A model generated the notes under the pieces. That model was not told where the DNA came from. It was given only the letters and a program-made list of their open reading frames with translations, and did no database searches. The position numbers and the translations under genes are program-made. A stretch of 64,000 bases of DNA, taken from NCBI GenBank assembly GCA_019925095.2, contig CM034401.1, positions 16,032,338 through 16,096,337 on the forward strand. The letters run 5' to 3'. How positions within the stretch are numbered: the first letter of the stretch is position 1; every line of letters starts with the position of its first letter. Shown piece by piece: positions 35,036 to 52,100 of the stretch. Origin of the DNA: Dendrolimus kikuchii. Taxonomy: Eukaryota; Arthropoda; Insecta; Lepidoptera; Lasiocampidae.

Positions 35036-36130
35036 GAATTATATATCAATACGAAGGACAGTATCATAGAGGGCATCTGAGATGTTCAATAGGATCAGAA
35101 GTTTCTCATTCGTAGCTTATCATATAAAAAATAATATCTAATATTTAATAACTGCCTATATTATGTATATAAGATTGTGTAGAAATATAGATGAATATCG
35201 CAGCATGATAATAAAAATGGAGATGTTATCAAAACCCCAATGCAAATGATCATTTTGCGGGTAATTCCCTAACAGTGCCGTAACTAGCCTTTTATGCGAG
35301 TTTCTATAACTGCGCCCTTGTTTTTTTAGATATTATAGGTACCCTAGCTAAAGCAATGCTATGTATAGGCCTACTTTATTTCATTCAGGGTGATAAATAA
35401 CGCACAAGGACCTTGGTGTTGGTAGACCAATGATCTAATATTTTGGGAGAAAAATCTAATTTTTTAAAGAACTAGAACACAAATACGCTCGTGCGCTGTC
35501 AAAAAAATGAGCACGATGTTTTGTCTAATTTAACAGACGTTTTTGATGATACTGGCATGTAGGTACGTATGTGTTGGAATCGAGCACTAGGGGCGCGGCG
35601 GGAACTTAACAGGAGCAAACCGAAAAAATAATAGTCCTGCCTGGTCTGGCCATTCTGGCGCCCCCGAGTCTACGCCCTGTGCCTGGGCACCGGTGGCACC
35701 GCCCTATTTACGGCACTGTTCCCTAAAGGCTAAGGAATTATCCGTAAATTGATCAATTCACGGAAGATATTTAAATAATGAATTCTCCCGTAAATTGATC
35801 AGATTTATATAGGTATTAATATATGCCTTGTTATCAACCTACGTTTCACAAACTCCAATCCATCCTAGGTTGCCTCGAAAATTGTTTTTAGTGATAAGTC
35901 CACCTATTATTTTCTGTAAATAAACTTCTTCAATTGTCTCTTAATGTTTTGGAATAAAGTATAGGATTTTAATCGAATCTCAGGTTTCATCATTTCGCTG
36001 CGACATACATTGTTCCAATGTGAACATATTTAATATGCAAATAGTTCTTTTTGTAAAGATCGGGACTGAACTGTAATTTCTGTAACTTTAGAAGCAAATT
36101 TTTTTTTCAAAGTTTTCAACTATTACTTAT
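35036..36130. other. Intergenic stretch around the hAT MITE
   Basis: Apart from the MITE at 35273-35718 I see no gene or repeat here. Confidence 0.4.
35273..35718. mobile_element. hAT-type MITE with perfect 8-bp target duplication
   Basis: The ends cagtgccgtaa and ttacggcactg are exact inverted repeats. ttccctaa flanks both sides (35265-35272 and 35719-35726). An 8-bp duplication with CAG...CTG ends is diagnostic of hAT. The 446-bp inside encodes nothing recognisable, so it was moved by another element's transposase. Confidence 0.85.
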
Positions 36131-36132
36131 TA

Positions 36133-36662
36133 CTAGCTGATGCCCGCGACTTCGTCCGCGTGGTATTTATTATTCCTTCATTTAAAATTTTATAGATCGC
36201 AATACTTTATGCTTCTTTATGGACGACATTCAACGTAAACTGATTCGGAATACATGGACAAATCAACGCCATCTCTGTTTTTGTAAGGTTTTACTTTTTC
36301 GCGGTATTTTTTAATGTATAAATTGTTTTATTGCATGATGATACCGGCAATATCAATACTTAATTAGATGCATAAGCTGTTTAAGTAAAAAGTTTTTTTT
36401 TAACTATCCCACGGGAACTTTTTAGTTTTCGGGATCAAAAGTATCCTATATGTTGACCAAGGATATAAGTTAGCACCATACAAAATTTAATTTAAATCCG
36501 TCCAGTCATTTCGGAGATTAGCCCGTACAGAGAAACAAAAAATTTGTAAAAATCTAAATTAGTTCTATTTCACTTCTTACATCCCCCTGACTCGGATTTT
36601 AGCAATTTTTTTTTCATTGTACAGAATTTCGACCTCTACAGTTTTATAATATGTATAGATAA
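36133..36662 (-). mobile_element. Helitron-like (Lep1-type) repeat
   Basis: On the minus strand it runs from ctatacatattataaaact through gagattagcc-type blocks to ccacgcggacgaagtcgcgg, then gcatcagCTAG. It matches the 11605-11921 copy with about 200 extra bases inside. Confidence 0.6.
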
Positions 36663-38034
36663 CAAAAACAATGAATCATATTACAACAGGAAAATTCATT
36701 CGGCTCCAAATCCAAGATTTGAATGATAGCTGCAATATTTGGCAACCGGTCGCCCAGTCGGCGACAAGACTAGACAAAAAAAAACTATGCCAACTAATTA
36801 AAACTAATATATTTCTACAGCTGCCGTTCAGGAAGTAGCCTAAATAAAGCTCACTGTATTTATTTACATACACAATAATTTATTGTTTTCTTACAATTTA
36901 CTGAAGCTAAAAATACAAGATCGATTACAATTTGAAAAGCTTTTTTAAATTTCAATGTCTCCCGTTAGCCTTCCATTTCGCTGGAGCTGAGACGGCCACT
37001 CGCGCCACTGAACCTCACGAACCTCGGTCCATCAGTTCGCTAGTTCACTTCAACGTAAGGAATTAAGGATGGCGATGCGGATGGGATTGCGGAAATCACA
37101 ACGCAAGTATCCTTACAACCACAATATATATTAGATAAAAATTATAATAATAAAAATTGCCATATTGGAAAAAAAAACCTAGATTAATCGTAACTTACTT
37201 ATGAGATACACTGTAATTTATACTGAATGCTATTGGAGCGTTTGAACGACATATTGTGGATGAAAGAAAACTGATCAAGTCAGTCTGTAGCTCGCTACAT
37301 TAACATAAAAAAAGTTGTTTTACTATTTAAAAAAAATATCACTCACTTGACTCTGTCAATGAGCTCCATACGTTTTAACACATTTACCCGAAATGCTCTT
37401 AACACCTACCATAGTAAGTTCATTGACAAAACTCTTAGTGTACCGGACAATAATAGTAAGCAAGAAACGCTCCATTCTCCTAACGTAATAGCTATTGTAC
37501 AGTTTCACAATGCAATTTAGATCTAGTTAAAGTACAAATAGTTCAGGAATTATTATATAATTTAACTAATGTTTTTAACTAAATGTGTGTTTGTGTGAGG
37601 ACATCTACTGGACACAACATTCAACAGAAAAAAAAATGGAAATTTGCTCAATACAATTGAATAGAGAACAGAAACTATATTTGCAATAAGTGAACATTTA
37701 ATACTATTATTGAATAAATTCGCTGTTCAAAGTAATTATTAGAGGACTGAAATTGAACAGTACCTAAAATGACCATGAACATTTTTACAATATCAGCTTC
37801 ATTCGAACTTTATCGAATATGGATCTGAACACATGTGAGCTGGAACAGAAGAGGGGAAGGAATTGTCAGAAAGTTCCTAAAATGACTGTGAACATTTTTC
37901 TTTACAAACTCCATTTAATTTATAACTTATGTGAATGTAACAGAATATTTGGGAGCGGGAACATAGAGGGGGAAGGATTTTAGGGCCCGGTTTGCGGCGA
38001 TGTGAGTGTATGTACTGAGTTCGCAGCTGACTCA
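36663..38034 (-). other. Probable 3'UTR of the effete-like gene
   Basis: No repeat or ORF of note is seen. If the AATAAA on the minus strand at 36884-36879 is used, the 3'UTR is about 1.15 kb. Reading from the stop codon, it is the first canonical signal I find. Confidence 0.4.
36879..36884 (-). terminator. Candidate poly-A signal of the effete-like gene
   Basis: AATAAA on the minus strand; a second lies at 36864-36859. Use of either is not proven. Confidence 0.35.
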
Positions 38035-43758
<5,724 letters not shown>

Positions 43759-45490
43759 TTGATTATTTTATGATGGAATAAAGTGACTTTCAACTAGACA
43801 ACGAAACTGTGAGCCAAGGACCTTTGATTAGAGATTGCAAGATGGCTCCCGTCTAAACGCAAAAGTACCACCTAAGTCGTTTTATGCAGTAATTATTTTA
43901 ATTGAACAACAAGGTTACAACTGCAAATATTTCATTAAAAAAGAAAAATAACTTATATTAAGAAAATAATTGGGCTTGGAACAGAGCACGGGTTGTAGCA
44001 AAATTAAACACTTTCAGCAAATGGAGAACAGCAAACAGGAAAATCGACCATTTACGAAGAGCGTTCAAGATAGTTCGTCACATAAAAAGGTGTGTTCATA
44101 ATAAATAAGTGAAAACAAAAAACTTTTTTAAAATTAATAATCTGACTACTTCTGCCAAAAAATAAATATTATTAAAAACGAATAAGAATATTTTACCCAA
44201 GCATTGACACAAGTTGTAAACTTTTTACTTTATTACATTAATTAATGAATATATAAATAACGTTCCAATGTATTTCATAAAATGATTTTTTTATGACTGC
44301 AACATTAAAAAACGGACAGTACGTCATATGATTACAGAGCGCTATTTTTGGATAAATTGTAGATATTCATTACCAACGCGTTAGCTATTTAAAAACACAT
44401 TTTTGCAATTTGAAACTTTCCCAGGTGGAAAAGGCAACGTGTTTCCAAATCAAGAGTTTTTTACTATACTGTAATAAGAATAGGCATAGGTATTATGATA
44501 ATATATGTATCAAATTACAATATTCTTTAAATGATTTTCATTTAATACAAGTTATACGAATTTTTAATATATCTGAACGATTATGCTGAACTAAAATGTA
44601 TTTTATTGCAGGCATGGCACAGTGATTACAATTAATCAATGCAATCCTTATATGCGGTAGTGGGATAATATCGCTGACACTGTCCTCAGTACTGTAATTT
44701 GTCTGCTCATAATCGATTAATTGCCTTCATTCATCCTTTCAGTCTTTGGTCTTTTTGTTGTTCCGTCGACGCCCACGCTATGTGTAAATGCAGAAAACAG
44801 TATAAAAATATAACTTATCACATTTTGTCAATGAACTCGCTTAACTTCAGTTTTCTTCTTATTAAGTCATCACTATTATTTCATATAATCGCCTCGTTTT
44901 ATTCGCCTACATTCCTGAAGTTTATTTCTTAATGTTTTATATTCTTAAGAATTCAATCTGATATCTTTAGAAGAACTATAAAAGTGAAAAGCTCATCCAT
45001 CTTATAGCACGTCTATCTGTTAGTAATGAATTTATTCGTCAGGTGGTTTTTCCCAGGCTTTTCTTTAAAACTAAAATTTGTATTGGCGCTAAAAAGGTAA
45101 AACTATGTACACACAGAGCCTACGAAATTCTAAGATCGTCTGTTGACGTTCCTTGTGTGGCATCAACACCAAAAAATCAAACCATTCGGCTGCTCAGCGA
45201 AACAAACACATAGATGGTAATAATGATCAATAAAACCCATTTATTAGAGTTAATTGGCCTCGTTTGTATCCGTAATAATGCACGTATACATTGAGTCAAT
45301 GAAAACCAATTAACCTTTGTTGTTGGCCTTCGTGGACTTAATGTGTACACGGCATAATTTGCTTTCTTTATACAAAATGAATGACAAACATAGAACAAAG
45401 CTTCAAACATATTACAGAACATAGCCTGCGGTGTGGTTGTCAACCGCTTCTTATCGGTCGGTGGATAACGAATGTATACGAGACGTAAAC
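43759..45490. other. Upstream region of eff; intergenic
   Basis: The eff promoter and 5'UTR must lie just above 43758, but no core-promoter motif stands out. Beyond about 44000 the sequence is AT-rich with no identified feature. The 156-codon minus ORF at 45177-45647 runs into repeat-like sequence and is not accepted as a gene. Confidence 0.4.
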
Positions 45491-46091
45491 TAAGGGGCCC
45501 ATTCACGATCCTGCATGGCAGTCCGCCGTATAATGCAGAATTGAGAATGTTTTTGCAGCCTGCATTGCGACCTGCAATACTGAGCAGGATACCCCTTGAG
45601 TGCTGCGCTAGACCTGCTAGCTCCACCCACTGTTTGCAGTCCACCACGCAGGAGGGTCAGCGGCTGATGTCTTACGTAGCGGACTGCTTTGTAATACACA
45701 GGAGCATGAATTTAAATGCTTGATTGCATTCCGCCATTTTATTAGAATTATATTACTAAAGTCTTTTCGTTCAATCTCAAGTAATTCTGATAGTCATCAG
45801 GAGGAAGTTCTCAATTCGTCGCGTAAATATTTTTATGTTTGTGCAGCCATAACTTTTTTATTCCTGACTGATTTTGCTAATTCTTTTGGCGTTGGATTCA
45901 ATAAAGCTTCAAAATGGTTCAAAATAAATTTTATTACTATTGCACTTTGGTTTTCAAACACATGCAGAAAATTCATTTGAAACAGAAAAAACATACTTAG
46001 TTTTTCAACCATCACTTGTTTCTTTCTGAACCTATTTTGATAATTCTTTTTACGTTGGATTCAATATAACTTCAGAATAGTTTTATAATTA

Positions 46092-47120
46092 TTTTATATT
46101 TGATACGTGCTGTACAGTCCACTTACGAGGACTGTATGGCATGCGTGCGAGTGGATGGCAGCCTGTCGCCCTGGTTTGACGTCAATATTGGCATCCAGCG
46201 GGGCTGCGTGCTGTCGGCTTTACTGTTCATGGATGTTGGGGTGCGGATGAGTGATCTAGTTGTAAGCACCTTGCTTTATACGGATGATGCCGTGCTTTTA
46301 GCCGAATCGCCATCAGAACTGCAAACAATAGTCACAATGATGAAAGATGACTGTCAGGCGAGAGGCTTACATTTGAATGCGAAAAAAACAAAGGTTATGG
46401 TGTTTGAAACAGAAGAAACCAGAACGAATGCAAGGATAATGGTCGATGATGTTATGCTGGAGCAAGTGAATGAGTTTGTATATCTTGGATGTGCTTTTAG
46501 CAGGGATGGAAGGTACACCGCTGATATAGAAAGAAGAGTGAATTTGGGGAATAGTTTGAATGGAGCGTTAGGTAAACTTCTAGGCGCTAAGAACCTCAGC
46601 CAGAAGGCCCAGCTCGCCGTATACAACGCGGTGCTGGTACCTACGGTCACATATAGAAGCGAGAGTTGGGTATGGAAGAGAGAGCATGAAAGTAGAGTAA
46701 ACGCGGTCGAGATGCGAGCACTGCGCAAAATCTGCGGAGTGACGCTCGCGGACCGCGTTCGTAATACCGAAGTAAGAAAGAGAGTTGGTCTGAAAGAGAG
46801 TGTCGGGGTGAAGGTAAGGAAAGGAATGCTCCGGTAGTTCGGGCATGTGGAAAGAATGCATGATGAAAGAATGACTAAACAGATATACAATGCAAAAGTG
46901 GATGGATGCAGAAGTCGTGGAAGTCCACGACACACCTTCCATGATCAAATTGATCGTGTAGCAGAAGGTGATGTGAGGAGCCTTAAGAACAGACGAGCGT
47001 GCATGACAAGAGTTATGAATGTCAAAGAAGCAAGTGAGGTGTGTAAGAATAAGCCTAAATGGCGCTCTCTGTTCGTACCTACCCCGCAAGGGAACTGACG
47101 TGAAGTTATGTATGTATGTA
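46092..47120 (+). mobile_element. RTE-like LINE, 3' half with reverse transcriptase C-terminus
   Basis: The frame 46100-46837 shows RT motifs: IQRGCVLSALLF, YTDDAVLLAES (a YADD box with Thr) and LHLNAKKTKVMVFE, then VYLGCAFSRDGRY. In-frame TAG at 46835-46837 replaces the Trp codon seen in the 28.8-kb copy (cggtggttc there, cggtagttc here); after it the frame continues with VERMHDERMTKQIYNAKVDG. Between LLF and MDVGV some residues seem deleted. The end is tgaagttatgtatgtatgta, the microsatellite tail typical of RTE elements. It is inactive. Confidence 0.8.
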
Positions 47121-47338
47121 TTTTATATTTATTTCCATTAAAAGCTTTTAACATACAGTAAGAACAAAATATGAATTAAATAGTTAAAAACACATACTTG
47201 TTTTCTGACGATAACATTCGAAATTATGTCGATATTTCGAGTTGGCAACATTGAAGAGGCGATAGCTAATTAGGGCTTACTAAATCGCGGTCAGATACGG
47301 GAACTGTTTGATGCCTGCATTAGGACAGTAAGTTCCTT

Positions 47339-47653
47339 TTTTTTTCTTTATTGCAGGAGATCAGCAGACAGGCAGACGGCCCACTTGATGGAAAGCGATT
47401 ACCATCGCCTATGGACATTTGCAACACCAAAGTTGCTATAAATGCGCTGCTGCTCTCTTAAGGGAGACTGGAACCTGGTCACTAATTCCGGAACACAACT
47501 CAAGGTTCTTATGGCAACACACTTTAGACCAGGAGTGGTAGCCATCCAGTCGGGCAAATGCCCTACCACCTGGCTGTGGGTTGTTAAGTCGCCTCTTACG
47601 ACAGGCCGCCCGGCTGCAGGAAATTGTATTCTTTCTCCTTTCCTGCACGGTTA
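47339..47653 (-). mobile_element. Short interspersed repeat, family A, minus copy
   Basis: A poly-T start, then ttgcaggagatcagcagaca, ending ctttcctgcacgg. It is close in sequence to the copy at 30601-30912 and full length. The R1-like fragment begins right after it. Confidence 0.8.
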
Positions 47654-47654
47654 A

Positions 47655-48395
47655 ATAAAAATAAAATAATCCTGTCGCAATGGAAGGAGGTCCGACTCTG
47701 CCCGATTCCGAAGGATAGTGGACCTCCCGCTAACTTGTATGCCTATAGGCCCATAGTGATGTTTAATGAGGTAGCCATGGTTTTCGAGAAGATCTTGGAA
47801 GAACGCCGCTAAAATGCCTCTGAGACGCAGTTCGGTTTTCGGCTGGGGCACTCCGCTTTGGAGGTCTTCAACGCACTTCGAACAGTGACGAACGAAGTCA
47901 TCCAGGCAAGGGATAGTGTCTTGGCGGTAAAGCTCCACGTAGCGAACGCCTAACAGCCTCCCTCATGAGACGATCAGGGCGGGGCTCCGGTCACACGGAG
48001 TTCCCCCTACCTCACGAGGCTGTTGGGCGCGTACCTCCAGGACAGATACATTCTTTAGGAAGGTGGCCAGACTGGACACGCCATAGGTAGGCGTCGCGTC
48101 GACAGGGGTCGGTCCTCGGGCCGATTCTGTAGAATGTTGGTTACGACTGGCTTCTTCGGGAACCAGTCATACCCAGGATAGGATTAATCTGCGGATGTTG
48201 CGGACGACATCGTATTCATGACACGTGCCGCATCGTACGCGGAATCGGTGGACCTCGCCAACACCGGGTTGGCGTCCATGGTCCAACGTATTGGTTGGCT
48301 GGGCTTGAAGGTCTCCCCCGCGAAAACGGAGGCTCTCATGTTCCATAGGCGTTTTCGGAATCCACCTGCGGATTTGTGCATCCAAGTCCAAGGTT
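47655..48395 (+). mobile_element. R1-clade LINE reverse transcriptase, decayed
   Basis: Frames in order give SQWKEVRLCPIPKDSGPPAN, YRPIVMFNEVAMVFEKILEE, FGFRLGHSALEVFNALRTV, then LGAYLQDRY, and finally LGLKVSPAKTEALMFHRRF. These are successive RT blocks of R1-like elements, with stops, frameshifts and internal loss; the YADD box is reduced to something like VADDIVF. It ends abruptly at about 48395. Confidence 0.65.
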
Positions 48396-48684
48396 TCCGA
48401 ACCAAAAAATCATATCAATCTGAAATCGAAGATGATGATGCAGACAAAATTGATAATTCTTCTGAAGAAGATGAATTATTTTGAATAGCTGTTTTTAATG
48501 AATAATTAAAATGTTCCTGATCTTGACTTGTTGATTTACTAGTTTTATGTTGAATTGACTGATTGATAATATTTTATTTTGTAATAATAAAAGAAACGAA
48601 TTAGTATTGTACATACTGTTTTGTTTCGTAGAAACTAAAAATTTGCTTAGCGGAAAATTTAGCGGTTATGAGAATGGGCCCTGT

Positions 48685-49068
48685 TTGTTGTTTAGGTGGG
48701 ATCTAGTCAAACTGTTGGCAACACTGAAAAAACAATTTAATAAACGTCAGTTCAAGCTCAATCGGTTCATCAGTTGATATGTAGACTTACGTATTTTGTA
48801 GTACTAGTATCTGTGCTAGTATCCATAGATCCATAGTACTTAGTAGTTTGTGATCAGTTGCTCGGATGCGTATGTGGGGTGTAAACGAATTTTTAACCGA
48901 AATTTTTCGTAATTTAATCAACAATGAAAAAATTTCGATAGCTTTTAGTAAAATTTTATTTTGTCGTGCTCTGTGAGTTCAGTATCAAGTTTTTAACACA
49001 ATGTGTGTTGAAGTATATATTATACAGTTATAAATTTAGTGTCGACGGATTCTTGAATTAGTTTTAAA
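48685..49068 (+). promoter_or_regulatory. Probable promoter and 5'UTR of the PAQR3-like gene
   Basis: The region just before the ATG should hold the transcription start. ttggcaacactg near 48714 resembles insect housekeeping core-promoter motif 1, and tcagtt-type initiators are near 48750-48775. None of this is decisive. Confidence 0.25.
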
Positions 49069-49140
49069 ATGACTCTTACTATGACAAGTAACGTTTCTGA
49101 ATGCATTGACGAAACTGTACAATTTATGCCAATTGAAAAA
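49069..49140 (+). CDS. PAQR3-like exon 1
   Basis: Twenty-four codons, MTLTMTSNVSECIDETVQFM and PIEK, ending at gtaagt in phase 0. A second ATG is at codon 5. The link to exon 2 rests on phase and on the in-frame upstream stop, so it is less certain than the other two exons. Confidence 0.72.
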
Positions 49141-52100
49141 GTAAGTAATAAACATCCATAATACAATATTATGTATTTATTGTAAAATAACATACAACCT
49201 CTAGGTTCTGTTGTTATATTAGCTTACGAATTAATAATTATATTGCTGGCATAATTCTATATATACTTACTTGAAAATAAATATTGCAGATATATACCTA
49301 GTTCCTGTGTAATAATACAGCATGGTTGATAAGCCTACTGGCTCATTCTAAAAGTATTCTCCAAACAGGAAATCTATTCAAACAATCTGACCTATCCTAA
49401 ATCATAAAGGCGTTTTATAATAGAATTTCTTATTTCCCAATATAAAAAATATTTATTAATATGTAGGTATATATATATATAATTTATTACTATGAATGTG
49501 AATCAAACATGTAATAACTTTCATATAGAAGGTTGTACACCATTCATGACATTGTCATTTATGTAAATCATTGAGATGTAAAATATGACATTTATATGAT
49601 CTAATATGTAAATCTTGTTTGCATAAATCAGTTGTATAAAAAAAATGTTAATTTAATTATTATAAAGGCAGAGCCCTTTCAAATAATTTTAGTTGATAAT
49701 AAGTTATATTTTTGCTTTACTTTTAATCAAATGAATAAAATCTTAAAATAAATAAAATTTATACTATATACACTTAAGACTTATTATATAAATGCAACCA
49801 ATGATCGGGACATAGGCCACTTCAAACTTGTAAGGAAAGGACAGAAATTATACAACAATAGATATTTAATAATTTATTTAAACTTACACCATTCCAATAC
49901 ATGAGAAATTTTTTGTGCCAAAGTCTAATTTGGTGTTGTCAACAATTAACCTTGCCTGATATACTTGAACAGCAAAACCCCCTAGATTAATTTTAATGAA
50001 ATTTGGTATCCAGAAATGAAAGAACATAGGTTACATTGTATAAACCCCTTTTTATTTCTTCATTCATTTCACAGCCTGAGAAAGCTGAAGTTCCTTTTAA
50101 ACATAGTCTAAAGTGATGTTGTAAGGGCAACAAATAATCCTAAACAAACATAAGTCCTCACTAGTATTTAAATTTGTAAAAAAATATTAAAAATTTATTA
50201 AGAGCCAGCAGATACTCTGAATCAAACGCAAAATAAATCATCAAAATTGGTTCAGAAACAAAAAAGTTACACATGTCAATCACTACATTATTTCCTACTT
50301 GATTAATTGGATTTATTGCTATATCTTCGTAATTAAATTTATATGGGAGCATTCTGAAACTATAATGAATCGAAAACAAAAAGAATGACCAAAATCAGTT
50401 CAGAAACAAAAAAGTTATGGCTGAAAAACCGCAAACTTTTCACATTGCAGCCTAATTTCAAGGATTTTTCTGCTATAACTTGGGAACCCAAAATCCTCTA
50501 AAATTTAGATGGGACCATTTCAAAGCTTTTTTGAGATGTTGTTTATGACAATATAGGTATTTGTTAGCTAATTGAAAAACGCGATTGAAGCGCCATATAT
50601 TTTGCTTTATTCCATGGAAGCGACGTAATTTGTCGGAATTAAAAGTATCCTAAGTTTTAACTCGGGTTATAATGCAGCACTATGTCAAGTTTCAGTCATG
50701 TACATTCAGTAGTTTCCAAAAAATATACTATTGCAGCGCCATCTTTTTCGCCATTTTCGTCTATCCCACGGAATCCGCGTCATTTATCGGGATAAAAAGT
50801 ATCCTAAGTTACGCCCCGGGATATAAGCTAGCTCTATGTCGACTTTCATTTAAATCCGTTTAGTAGTTTTCACGCAATGCTTTAACAGTCAGAGAAAACT
50901 TCTAAAAATTGCATTTTCGGAATCTCCTGGTCCAAATTAATCCCCCGATTTTTTTCACATTTTTGAACGCATTGTAGAAACTCGAACCATTTACAGATTT
51001 ATTATACTTTAGTATATATAGATATGGCAAGTACGCGTACTTATGTCTTGACGACCATCGCTTCTGAAAGTTCGCATATTTACGGTGACAAACGGGTGAA
51101 AAGTTTGCCGAGTTGTTAAATACGCGCACTAATTTCGATCTGCGTTACATATGATCACCGCACGTCTATTACCCCAATTATATCCCAAGTACCCTGATTA
51201 TATCAAGGAACGCTTTCAGTTCTAACTAAATAACGGACAAAAAGCGTTTTTCATTGATTGCTCAGCCAATATTTACACATTTTATAGAAGTGAAAAAAAT
51301 ATATGTCAATCTTGATCATATTTCTGAGGTAACCCCTGTAGTCAAAACGCATTATCGATAAATTTTCTCGATAGAAAATAATTGTAAAGTAACCTCTAAA
51401 CGTGTTCTTCGATCTTTAATATTGTTATTACTGTTATACTTGCATCGCTAAAATTAATAAAAGTAACATATAATATTATAAGAAATATAATTATTTTATT
51501 CGGTTACTTAGAGAATTTGGAAGTAATTAATTATTTTATTATAAATGACTTCGGAAAAATTTATTTATTTTACCACGCTGGCGCGCTTTAACTTGCGCTG
51601 TCCCATCGAAGTAAACATTGGTCACACGGGGCTAAACTATGTGAAACACCTATTTGAATTAGTAATATACAGGCTCTTAATTACAGTAATTCAAGATTCT
51701 TTAGAATGTCAGAGAATTTGAAACTGAAAACGCCTGTCCAGGCCATTCAACTCTGGAATGCACTACCACTAAACATCAAGCAGACACGATCATTACCTTC
51801 TTTTAACAGATTAATTAATAAAGATTACTACCTCAAGCTAATAGTGTTATTGTTTACTTTTGTATGTATATAATATAATATGTGTATTCATGTATGTATA
51901 TATATTATATATTACTATTTATTCATTAATAAACTAAATTATTGTACGAGTGCTGGTTTAGCAAATACCAGCTTTTGTTGTCCTTCCTATACTCCATCTG
52001 TTATCTGGAAGAAATCGCCCTGGGCGATAAGACCGCCGATTGTACTTGTATATTAATGTTCTTGATTTTATGTAGCATTTTTGTACAATAAAGTATTGTA

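Larger units (their letters stand above)
45493..48684. mobile_element. Possible DNA transposon shell interrupted by retroelements
   Basis: gggcccattcacgatcctgc at the left and gagaatgggccc at the right are inverted ends of at least ten bases. The outer parts (45500-46090 and 48405-48680) are unlike the retroelements between them. The right part has a short acidic frame ending KIDNSSEEDELF, then a stop. No clean target duplication is visible, so this reading is tentative. Confidence 0.3.

Noticed and set aside
45177..45647. 156-codon minus-strand ORF
   Set aside because: It crosses from unassigned DNA into the gggcccattc repeat end at about 45490 and shows no family motif or splice context.
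46354..46935. 193-codon minus-strand ORF
   Set aside because: It is antisense to the RTE reverse transcriptase frame, which has real RT motifs.
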